From Sulfurospirillum sp. UBA6810 (GTDB lineage: Bacteria; Campylobacterota; Campylobacteria; Campylobacterales; Sulfurospirillaceae): DNA of 7,518 nucleotides. The stretch spans positions 12,839 through 20,356 of the forward strand of contig DKEY01000001.1 in NCBI GenBank assembly GCA_002469305.1. The letters are read 5' to 3'. A program made the translations under genes and the position numbers. How positions within the stretch are numbered: the first letter of the stretch is position 1; each line of letters starts with the position of its first letter. A model generated the notes under the pieces. That model was not told where the DNA came from, did not search any database, and saw nothing but the letters and a program-made list of their open reading frames with translations. This document shows positions 1 to 6,496 of this stretch, in pieces.

Positions 1-393
1 GAAGTTAGAAAACTTGCTGAGAGAACTCAAAAGTCTTTAGTTGAAATCAATGCTACAATCAATGTTATAGTACAATCTATTGTTGATTCTAGCGAGCAAA
101 TGACAGGTAATTCTAAAAAAGTTGAAGAACTTAGTCAAACTGCAATCAATGTTGAAGATAAAATTACGCAACTTTCAAAAATGATTCAAACTGCTACAAC
201 TATGGCAGATAAAACAGTAAATAGTTATATTGAAACTGGTGACAGCATTGAAACAATTATTAGTTCAGTAGGAGAAATCAATGGTTTCTCTACACAAAAC
301 GCAAGAAGTGTAGAAGAAATTGCAAGTGCGGCAGAGCATATGAATAAAATGACAGAAGCGCTTAATAATAAATTGGCTGAATTTAGAACGTGA
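1..393 (+). CDS. Methyl-accepting chemotaxis protein, C-terminal fragment (5' end outside window)
   Basis: This is the last 130 codons of a chemoreceptor; the reading frame is open from base 1 and stops with TGA at 391-393. The fragment begins with EVRKLAERTQKSLVEI, the conserved segment of the descending helix just after the hairpin tip of the MCP cytoplasmic signalling domain, where the receptor contacts CheA and CheW. The rest is a long amphipathic helix rich in A, E, I, S and T, ending LNNKLAEFRT, as expected for the adaptation-helix end of the coiled coil. An in-frame ATG at 100 is internal to this helix and is not the start. There is no CheR-tethering pentapeptide (NWETF type) at the C terminus. 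The ligand-binding and membrane parts are not visible, so the stimulus cannot be inferred. Family assignment is very secure; the specific receptor is unknown. Confidence 0.93.
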   Translation, partial: EVRKLAERTQKSLVEINATINVIVQSIVDSSEQMTGNSKKVEELSQTAINVEDKITQLSKMIQTATTMADKTVNSYIETGDSIETIISSVGEINGFSTQNARSVEEIASAAEHMNKMTEALNNKLAEFRT

Positions 394-430
394 CATAATT
401 GTTTTATTTAAAGTTGTTGTAAAGTTTATA

Positions 431-439
431 TGCTATAAT
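431..439 (+). promoter_or_regulatory. Extended -10 promoter of the peroxiredoxin gene
   Basis: TGCTATAAT is a perfect match to the extended -10 consensus TGnTATAAT and lies 37 bases before the ATG at 477. No good -35 hexamer sits at 17-base spacing (411-416 reads AAGTTG; a TTGTTG at 414-419 is only 14 bases away). Housekeeping-sigma promoters of Campylobacter and Helicobacter are known to rely on the extended -10 and AT-rich upstream DNA rather than on a -35. Transcription would start near 446, giving a leader of about 30 bases. The gene also has a good ribosome binding site, AAGGAG at 466-471, five bases before the ATG. Confidence 0.7.
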
Positions 440-460
440 TTTCTTGTTAATAAAAATTAT
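435..460. repeat. AT-rich inverted repeat over the peroxiredoxin promoter, possible operator
   Basis: ATAATTTT at 435-442 is matched by its exact reverse complement AAAATTAT at 453-460, with a 10-base spacer. The repeat covers most of the -10 element and the expected start site, where a repressor would act. Peroxiredoxin genes in this phylum are commonly controlled by Fur-family regulators such as PerR, which bind AT-rich palindromes. The arm spacing does not match the classical 7-1-7 PerR box, and an 8-base all-A/T palindrome can arise by chance in DNA this AT-rich. The geometry is seen; an operator role is only a guess. Confidence 0.22.
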
Positions 461-476
461 TATTTAAGGAGAAGTA

Positions 477-1073
477 ATGTTAGTTACAAATAAAGCACCA
501 GACTTTACAGCAACTGCTGTTCTTGGAGACAATCAAATAGTTGAAGATTTTAACCTTTATAAAAATTTTGGAGAAAAGGGAACTGTAATCTTTTTTTATC
601 CACTTGATTTTACATTTGTTTGTCCCTCAGAAATTATAGCTTTTGATAAAAGATTGGGTGAATTCCAAAGCCGTGGAATCAATGTCATAGGTATATCTGT
701 TGACTCACAATTCTCTCACTTTGCATGGAAAAATACTCCAGTCAACCAAGGGGGTATTGGACAAGTTAGATTTCCTTTGGTTGCAGATTTATCAAAGCAA
801 ATTTCAAAAGACTATGATGTTCTTTTTGGCTCAAGTGTAGCACTTAGAGGTTCTTTTTTAATTGATAAAGATGGAACTGTTAGACATGCTGTTATCAATG
901 ATTTACCCCTAGGTAGAAACATAGACGAGATGATTCGTATGATAGATACCATGCTCTTTACAAATGAATATGGTGAAGTTTGCCCAGCTGGTTGGACAAA
1001 AGGTGATGATGGTATGAAAGCAAGCACTGAGGGTGTTGCCGATTACTTAGCTACTCACTCGGATAAGTTATAA
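477..1073 (+). CDS. ahpC: Typical 2-Cys peroxiredoxin (AhpC/Tsa family alkyl hydroperoxide reductase)
   Basis: This is a complete 198-residue thiol peroxidase that reduces hydrogen peroxide, organic peroxides and probably peroxynitrite in the cytoplasm. The peroxidatic cysteine is Cys49 in FYPLDFTFVCPSE, with Pro42 and Thr46 of the PxxxTxxC active-site motif in place and Arg124 in the usual second position (ALRGSFLID). The resolving cysteine is Cys169 in GEVCPAGW, so it is a typical 2-Cys enzyme forming intersubunit disulfides. Length and sequence closely resemble H. pylori AhpC/TsaA as I remember it; that enzyme is recycled by thioredoxin rather than AhpF. No ahpF or thioredoxin gene is adjacent here. 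GGIGQ at 92-96 matches one over-oxidation-sensitivity motif, but the C-terminal YF motif is missing. The ATG at 477 follows AAGGAG at five bases. The gene appears to be monocistronic, with its own promoter and terminator. It could equally be named tsaA or prx. Confidence 0.95.
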   Translation: MLVTNKAPDFTATAVLGDNQIVEDFNLYKNFGEKGTVIFFYPLDFTFVCPSEIIAFDKRLGEFQSRGINVIGISVDSQFSHFAWKNTPVNQGGIGQVRFPLVADLSKQISKDYDVLFGSSVALRGSFLIDKDGTVRHAVINDLPLGRNIDEMIRMIDTMLFTNEYGEVCPAGWTKGDDGMKASTEGVADYLATHSDKL

Positions 1074-1079
1074 CTCTGA

Positions 1080-1112
1080 AGAAGGGATTTTTATCCCTTC
1101 TGTTTCTCTTTT
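1080..1112 (+). terminator. Rho-independent terminator of the peroxiredoxin gene, overlapping the 3' end of dxs
   Basis: A perfect 9-base-pair stem pairs AGAAGGGAT (1080-1088) with ATCCCTTCT (1093-1101) around a TTTT loop. On the plus strand it is followed by a T-rich run (1103-1112, TTTCTCTTTT), which suits termination of the peroxiredoxin transcript whose stop codon ends at 1073. On the minus strand the sequence after the stem (complement of 1079 downwards, TTCAGAGTTATAAC) is a poor U-tract, so it should terminate dxs less well. The dxs stop codon lies at 1091-1093, across the loop/stem boundary, and the right arm encodes the last Dxs residues. Confidence 0.75.
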
Positions 1113-2932
1113 AATATAAAATCTGCTAATTGTTCACAAGATATACCCAAATGTTTTTCAACTAATTTAGTATCTCCATGATGTATAAACTCATCACTAT
1201 ATTCAAAACTTGTGATTAAAATATCATTCCATTTTTTATCACTTTTTAAAGATGCAAGATGCGAGTAAACACCCCCTATTTTTGCACTATCGCTAAATAC
1301 ATACCAATTTTTATATTTTTTAGACATTTCTTCTAGCATCTCAATATCTAAAGGTTTTACAAATCTCAAATCCAATAAAGTTGCATTTACCCCATGTTCT
1401 TTCAATATTTTTGAGCTTTTATATGCTCTTCCTACGCCATTGCCATATCCAATCAAAAGGATATCACTATCTCCCTCTTCAAGAATTTGTGCTTTTCCCA
1501 AGACAAAATCATTGTCTTTTACATCTGGTGTTTCTAAAAAAGCACCCCTTGGATAACGCAAAGCACATGGTCCTTGATGTACATAGGAATACTCAAGTGC
1601 TTTTATCAGACTCTTCTCATCTCTTGGTGCAAAAAGTGTCATATTTGGAATAGCACTCAGATACGAAATATCAAATACCCCTTGATGAGTTTCTCCATCT
1701 TCACCTACAATTCCCGCTCTATCTATTGCAAATACTACATTTAAATTCATTATACACGCATCATGGATTATTTGATCATAAGCACGTTGTAAAAAAGTGG
1801 AGTAAATTGTAATATATGGTTTAAATCCTTCTTTTGCCATTGCACACATGGATGTGACAGCATGTTGCTCCGCTATTGCAACATCCCAAAACCTTTTTGG
1901 AAAAGTTTCTATAAGCTTTGTTAGACCTGTGCCACTTGGCATTGCTGCTGTTACTCCGACGATGTTTTCATGTTTTAAAGCCATAGCATAGAGTGCATCA
2001 CTATACATTTTTGTAGCACTTGTACCACTACTTTTCATCGCTTTACCACTATCAATATCAAAAGGACCAACACCATGCCAATTTTCTTCATAACCCTCAG
2101 CTATCTCGTAGCCTTTTCCTTTTAGGGTTTGAGCATGAATAATAACTGGCTTTTTCATTTTTTTAGCCATTTTATATGCATAAATCAATTCTTCTACATT
2201 ATGCCCATCTACTGGCCCAATATAATCAATGCCTAATTCCTCAAACAGCATACCTGGAGTTATGAGTTTCAAACTTTCTTCAAATTTTTTTGCCATGTAT
2301 GTTGCACTCTCAGGTAAGTACTGCAAAAAATGCTCTGTTTTCTTTTTAATTTTTTGAAAAAAATCACCTGCTATTGCATGAGATAAAAACTTGCTGATAG
2401 CTCCTATGGGTTTAGAGATACTCATCTTATTGTCATTTAAAATAATTATAACTGGGTATTTTATGTCTCCAAGCTCATTGAGCGCTTCATATGCCATCCC
2501 TGCACTCATAGAGCCATCACCTATTAGTGCTATGGGTATTCTAAGCTCTTGCTCACCTTTTAAAGCTATCGCCTTTGCAGCACCAACAGCAAGCGAAATA
2601 GATGTTGAACTATGCCCAGCTACAAAATAGTCATGTTCTGACTCATCAGGTCTTGTATAACCACTTAAACCATTGAATTGTCTTAGGGTATCAAATCTAT
2701 CCCATCTATCTGTTAATAACTTATGTGCATATGCTTGATGTGAGACATCAAAAATAAATGGATCTTTTTTTGAATCAAAAACATAGTGCATTGCAACTAT
2801 AAGCTCAACTGCTCCTACATTAGAACTTAAATGTCCCCCATTTTTACTCACAGTTTCAATGATCTTCTTACGCAATTCTACACTTATGTCTTTTAGTTCT
2901 TGTATGGTACTCTCTTTTATATTTTTCATCAT
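1091..2932 (-). CDS. dxs: 1-deoxy-D-xylulose-5-phosphate synthase
   Basis: This complete 613-residue, thiamine-diphosphate-dependent cytoplasmic enzyme condenses pyruvate and glyceraldehyde 3-phosphate to DXP, the entry step of the MEP isoprenoid pathway; DXP also feeds thiamine and pyridoxal phosphate synthesis. Key residues align with E. coli Dxs at a constant offset of about 15. They are His34 (H49), the cofactor/metal motif from Gly138-Asp139-Gly140 to Asn166, catalytic Glu355 in IAEQHAV (E370), Tyr377 (Y392), Arg383 (R398), Asp412 and His416 in GEDGETHQG (D427, H431), and Arg462 in RYPRG for substrate phosphate. Domain order is normal: TPP domain, pyrimidine-binding domain, transketolase C-terminal domain. 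It begins with two consecutive ATGs (2932 and 2929) and has no clear Shine-Dalgarno sequence. It starts 11 bases after the fliH stop, which suggests translation depends on fliH. It is the last gene of the minus-strand operon. Confidence 0.97.
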   Translation of the reverse strand: MMKNIKESTIQELKDISVELRKKIIETVSKNGGHLSSNVGAVELIVAMHYVFDSKKDPFIFDVSHQAYAHKLLTDRWDRFDTLRQFNGLSGYTRPDESEHDYFVAGHSSTSISLAVGAAKAIALKGEQELRIPIALIGDGSMSAGMAYEALNELGDIKYPVIIILNDNKMSISKPIGAISKFLSHAIAGDFFQKIKKKTEHFLQYLPESATYMAKKFEESLKLITPGMLFEELGIDYIGPVDGHNVEELIYAYKMAKKMKKPVIIHAQTLKGKGYEIAEGYEENWHGVGPFDIDSGKAMKSSGTSATKMYSDALYAMALKHENIVGVTAAMPSGTGLTKLIETFPKRFWDVAIAEQHAVTSMCAMAKEGFKPYITIYSTFLQRAYDQIIHDACIMNLNVVFAIDRAGIVGEDGETHQGVFDISYLSAIPNMTLFAPRDEKSLIKALEYSYVHQGPCALRYPRGAFLETPDVKDNDFVLGKAQILEEGDSDILLIGYGNGVGRAYKSSKILKEHGVNATLLDLRFVKPLDIEMLEEMSKKYKNWYVFSDSAKIGGVYSHLASLKSDKKWNDILITSFEYSDEFIHHGDTKLVEKHLGISCEQLADFILKEKQKG

Positions 2933-2943
2933 TCTACACTTTT

Positions 2944-3741
2944 TTAACTATTTTGTATTAAATTTTTTACTTTTTGTACTCTTGTTGATATATTTCCATC
3001 TAAATTGCCAACATCACTAAAGACAACAACACCACCTTTTGATATCGCATCATCAGCATTTACATTTATATTTTCTAAATTTGCATATTCACTTTTTACG
3101 TAATCATAATCAGTTGGATTTACTTTTATCTCTATTTTTTTACCATCTCTCAACTCTTTTACTAACTCTTTAGAAAGAGCAATGGCAACTTGGCTACTTG
3201 AGTTATCTATCTCTTTGGCAATGACTTCTTTCGCAATTTCAATGGCTGTTGCAGATAAATCATTCTCTATCTTTTTTAAATAATCACTTGATTTTTTAAT
3301 CTCTTTATCTAAATTACCAATTGCTGCAACATATCTTTTCTTCATTTCATCAGAATTTGCCTCCATCTCTTGCTTCGCTTTTTGGTAACCTTTTTCGAAC
3401 GAAGATTCTGATTCTCGTTGAAGCTCACTTTGTAACCTTCTCTCAAATTCAGATTCTTGTTTTTCTATCTGCATTTGTAATTTTATAATATTTGAGGAGA
3501 GTTCATCACTCTTTTTTAAAAGCTCATCAACAAATTTATTGCTTATTTCTTCTACATTTTTTTGAGGCAAAATAACTTCTACAGGTTTCTCTTCTTTAAA
3601 GATATCAACACTATCTTTTTGAACATAATTGACATTTTCTTGTATATCTTCTTGAGCCAATGTACTACCACCAAGTATCTTAAATCTATACTTTTCTACA
3701 CTATGTTCTTGTATTTTAGATGTGCTAATAATATTTTTCAT
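2944..3741 (-). CDS. fliH: Flagellar assembly protein FliH, negative regulator/stator of export ATPase FliI
   Basis: FliH (265 residues) dimerises, binds the FliI ATPase and links it to the C-ring and export gate in the cytoplasm, much as the peripheral stalk does in F-type ATPases. Residues 1-60 are poorly conserved, including a short segment EHSVEKYRFKIL (12-23) near the N terminus. Residues about 65-160 are a highly charged E/K/Q/S-rich helix predicted to form a coiled coil. Residues about 163-265 form the V/A-ATPase E-subunit-like and delta-like domain, recognisable by IEIAKEVIAKEI, the IEIKVNPTDYDYV segment (203-215), and the ending with D231, GGVVVFSDVGNLDG (236-249) and a last helix. 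The glycine-repeat (GxxxG) helix of many FliH proteins is not evident. The gene starts 2 bases after the fliG stop with a weak ribosome site, implying coupling. YscL-type secretion proteins are relatives, but the context fixes this as FliH. Confidence 0.88.
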   Translation of the reverse strand: MKNIISTSKIQEHSVEKYRFKILGGSTLAQEDIQENVNYVQKDSVDIFKEEKPVEVILPQKNVEEISNKFVDELLKKSDELSSNIIKLQMQIEKQESEFERRLQSELQRESESSFEKGYQKAKQEMEANSDEMKKRYVAAIGNLDKEIKKSSDYLKKIENDLSATAIEIAKEVIAKEIDNSSSQVAIALSKELVKELRDGKKIEIKVNPTDYDYVKSEYANLENINVNADDAISKGGVVVFSDVGNLDGNISTRVQKVKNLIQNS

Positions 3742-3743
3742 GT

Positions 3744-4769
3744 TTACTCTATCATCTCTTCAGCTTCACCTACTTGAACAATTCCTTGTTCAGCAAGTTT
3801 TTGAACTTCATCTACTATTCTTCTTTGAGCCTCTTCTACATCTTTTACCCTAACAGCCCCTAAGAAACTCATCTCTTCTAAAAATGCTTCTTGTGCACGC
3901 TGAGACATGTTTTCTAAAAACTTATCTCTAAGTCCATCAGCTGCACCTTTGAGTGCTACCATTAAATCTTTCTTATCTGCGACTTTGAGTATTTCCCTCG
4001 TAGCAGTACTATCTAACTTCATAATATCTTCAAATGTAAACATCATCTCTTTAATAGTTGCAGCCAATGCTTCATCAGTTTGCTCAATATATGCAATAGT
4101 CGATTTTGAAGCTTTTTGTCCAAGACGATTTAAAATTTCTGCGACTGCTCTTGGTCCACCAACTTCTACTTTGTATGACGTGAGTGATTCTAGCTTGTTT
4201 TCAAGAACTGCTGAAACTCTTTTTATAACCGAAGGTGAGATATCTCCTAGATTTGCCATACGGATTGTCACTTCACTTTTTAATTCATCTGGAAAAAAGG
4301 AAATAGTCTCTGCAGCACTTGTAGGATCCATATGAGCTAGTATAAGAGCAACTGTTTGTGGATGCTCAGTGATGATAAAATCTGCAAGCTGTTGTGGTTT
4401 AATCTGTGATAGATAACCAAAACTCTGTGAATTTTCCATAGATTTTGAAAGTTTATCAAGTATTTTTTGTGCTGCTTCAGCCCCAAAAGTTCTATAAAGA
4501 ATCTCTTTTGCATACTCCATACCACCACTTCTGATATACTGATTTGATTGTAGTATCGCGTAAAATTCCTCTAAAACTGCATTTGCGACATTTTTATCTA
4601 TATTTTTTACGGTTGCTATATATTTTGATATATCAGTAACGATATCTATCTCCATATGAGAAAATAGATTAGTGGTTGTATCTTCTCCTAACTGAATAAG
4701 AAGTATTGCAACTTTTTCTGCCATCGTTAGTTCATTATATTGATTCTTTTGATCTTCTGTTAACTTCAT
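3744..4769 (-). CDS. fliG: Flagellar motor switch protein FliG
   Basis: FliG (341 residues; 331 in E. coli) is the C-ring protein that sits on FliF, contacts FliM and receives torque from the stator. Landmarks in order: an N-terminal FliF-binding domain (about 1-110); the middle-domain EHPQT motif at 135-139, which with the nearby surface binds FliM; the hinge/ARM region including GGPRAVAEILN (204-214); MFTF at 243-246, the flexible MFxF motif before the torque domain; and the C-terminal charged helix. In that helix, Lys274, Arg291 and Arg307 match E. coli K264, R281 and R297, and Glu298-Glu299 replace D288-D289, so charge is preserved. Its ATG shares one base with the fliF TAA (TAATG), and GAGGG (4778-4782) lies 8 bases before it, so translation is coupled to fliF. 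Nothing is truncated. Confidence 0.97.
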   Translation of the reverse strand: MKLTEDQKNQYNELTMAEKVAILLIQLGEDTTTNLFSHMEIDIVTDISKYIATVKNIDKNVANAVLEEFYAILQSNQYIRSGGMEYAKEILYRTFGAEAAQKILDKLSKSMENSQSFGYLSQIKPQQLADFIITEHPQTVALILAHMDPTSAAETISFFPDELKSEVTIRMANLGDISPSVIKRVSAVLENKLESLTSYKVEVGGPRAVAEILNRLGQKASKSTIAYIEQTDEALAATIKEMMFTFEDIMKLDSTATREILKVADKKDLMVALKGAADGLRDKFLENMSQRAQEAFLEEMSFLGAVRVKDVEEAQRRIVDEVQKLAEQGIVQVGEAEEMIE

Positions 4770-6496
4770 TAATCTATCCCTCTATCTCTGTTGGATACAC
4801 TATAATCACCCTCTGTTCTAATAAGATTTTGAAGTAATCCTGCAACTTCTTCACTTTTATCATCTGATAGTGATTTTATTTTTTCTAAAAGAACATCGTA
4901 CTTGAGTTCTTCTTCGTTAAATTCTTCACCAATACCCAGTTGTGCTTCCACTTTTTTACGAGCTTTTTTGAATTTTTCTAATGTATCTTCAGCACTATCT
5001 TCATCTTCTTCTTCTTTTTCTAAGTCAGCTTCATCAAACTTTTCTACAGAGTGTTCTATCATCTTTGTACTAAATGGTTCAATAACTTTTTTGTAGAATA
5101 CAAATAACAATATACCAGCCATAAGATATTTGATGATAGGGATAAGTGGTGCTGTATAGAATGTAATCTTATCCACAATCGTTTGTGTTGGAGCTTTCGT
5201 TCCATCTTTTAGTAAAGGTTTAAATTCAAAATTGCTCACAGTAACTTCATCGCCTCTACTAGAATTAAATCCAACAGCTTGTTTAACAATTTTATCGATA
5301 GAAGCCATTTGATTTTCACTTAAAGGAACAAACTCTAATGTACCTGTTCTATTGCCTTGTTCATCTGTTTTAAAGTCATAATTACCATCAACAACAACTG
5401 CTGCACTCAATCTTTTGATAGTAGCGAACTGACCTTTTACATTGGTTACTTTTTTAGAAATTTCATAATTTACTGTGTTTGAATTTTTTTCGTATTTTTC
5501 AGTACCTTGGTTACTTTCTAAACCTTGTACTGGTCCTATATTGCTCACAGCACCTGGAACTCCACCCACTTCTTGAGGTGTTTTCCCCTCTTTTTTCTCT
5601 TCTACACTCTGCTCGCTTCGTGCTACTGAGTTTGGATCATATACTTCACTAACACTATCTTCTCTGGCAAAATCAAAATCAATAGTAACTTTTGCAACAA
5701 CTTTATCAACCCCACCTATAACAGGGGCTAAAACATTGATAACCTTTTGTTCATACTCAGCTTCAAAATCTTTTTTGTATCTAATTTGATTTTTTATAAG
5801 TTCAGATTCAAAAGCACCACCATCTTCATCTCCAAGAGGTACTCCCTCTTGATTTACAACAGAGACATCCTCTGGTTGCAAGTTAGTGATAGAAGCTGCA
5901 ACTAAATTCTTTATACCTGTGATTTGTTTGAGAGAGAGACGCATATTTGGTCTGATAGACAATACTATCGAAGCAGTTGCAGGTGTTTTTTTCTCAACAA
6001 AAACTGTCTCTTTAGGGATAGCGATATGCACTGTTGCATCAGCTATTGGCATAAGCCCTTCGATAGTTCTTGCTAACTCACCCTCTAATGCTCTAAGATA
6101 TTTAATCTGCTGTTCAAAATCAGTAGCCCCAAATTCGTTTTTATCAAAAATTTCAAAGCCAACTTTACTATCTTTTGGGATACCTAAAGCTGCAATAGAA
6201 ATCCTTTGCTTATAGACCATATCTGATGGAACAGCGATAGTTCCCTCGTCAACAACTTTATAAGGAACGCCATCTTTTTCTAGCTGTTGAATTATGAGGG
6301 CAGAATCACTCGCATTTGTTTTTTCAAACAAGATACTATATCCACTTCCAACCATTGAGTCTTTTGCACGAAACAATAATAAAAATACTATAAATCCAAC
6401 AACAAATAAAACTGAGACTGCAGCAACTATCTTTTGCTTAAGCGTAAAGTTTTGAAATAGTGACGCGATTTGGTCTAAAAGTGTTTTTAACTCCAT
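4769..6496 (-). CDS. fliF: Flagellar MS-ring protein FliF
   Basis: FliF (575 residues) forms the inner-membrane MS ring on which the basal body, export gate and switch are assembled. Two membrane helices are visible, at about 23-42 and 449-468. Between them lie the periplasmic ring-building domains: the YscJ/FliF-type region (about 50-220, with ALEGELARTIEGL at 136-148 and a conserved NLVAASI segment) and the FliF C-terminal ring region (about 250-425, with YDPNSVARSEQ at 286-296, a Gly/Pro/Asn-rich loop around 300-340, and GFNSSRGDEVTV at 409-420). The cytoplasmic tail after 470 has an unusually acidic run (488-505), a basic stretch, then the terminal FliG-binding segment. The ATG directly abuts the hisC TAG with no spacer, and AAGGGT (6501-6506) within hisC serves as the ribosome site. 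It overlaps fliG by one base. Confidence 0.97.
   Translation of the reverse strand: MELKTLLDQIASLFQNFTLKQKIVAAVSVLFVVGFIVFLLLFRAKDSMVGSGYSILFEKTNASDSALIIQQLEKDGVPYKVVDEGTIAVPSDMVYKQRISIAALGIPKDSKVGFEIFDKNEFGATDFEQQIKYLRALEGELARTIEGLMPIADATVHIAIPKETVFVEKKTPATASIVLSIRPNMRLSLKQITGIKNLVAASITNLQPEDVSVVNQEGVPLGDEDGGAFESELIKNQIRYKKDFEAEYEQKVINVLAPVIGGVDKVVAKVTIDFDFAREDSVSEVYDPNSVARSEQSVEEKKEGKTPQEVGGVPGAVSNIGPVQGLESNQGTEKYEKNSNTVNYEISKKVTNVKGQFATIKRLSAAVVVDGNYDFKTDEQGNRTGTLEFVPLSENQMASIDKIVKQAVGFNSSRGDEVTVSNFEFKPLLKDGTKAPTQTIVDKITFYTAPLIPIIKYLMAGILLFVFYKKVIEPFSTKMIEHSVEKFDEADLEKEEEDEDSAEDTLEKFKKARKKVEAQLGIGEEFNEEELKYDVLLEKIKSLSDDKSEEVAGLLQNLIRTEGDYSVSNRDRGID

Noticed and set aside
100..393. A separate 97-residue protein starting at ATG 100.
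   Set aside because: The codons before it, back to base 1, are in the same open frame and encode the conserved MCP signalling-domain segment, so this is an internal methionine.
394..430. A terminator for the chemoreceptor gene.
   Set aside because: No stem-loop with a T-run is visible between the stop at 393 and the peroxiredoxin promoter, so read-through into the next gene cannot be excluded.
1937..1952. TGGCATTGCTGC, resembling a sigma-54 promoter on the plus strand.
   Set aside because: The GG and GC elements are not 10 bases apart (GG-N10 is followed by GT), and it lies inside dxs pointing away from any flagellar gene.
2944..3000. A possible dxs promoter in the AT-rich 3' end of fliH.
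   Set aside because: On the minus strand there are AT-rich stretches but no TGnTATAAT-like or other convincing -10 element.
3907..4335. A 142-codon open frame on the plus strand opposite fliG.
   Set aside because: Its protein is a Ser/Ala/Ile-rich low-complexity product of antisense codons, with no recognisable motif, and it lies wholly within the well-conserved fliG.
4902..5096. A serine-rich plus-strand open frame opposite the fliF tail.
   Set aside because: The serine runs are simply the antisense reading of the GAA/GAT-rich acidic tail of FliF.
5886..6215. A 109-codon plus-strand open frame opposite fliF.
   Set aside because: It is an antisense shadow of the conserved FliF ring region, with no recognisable family.
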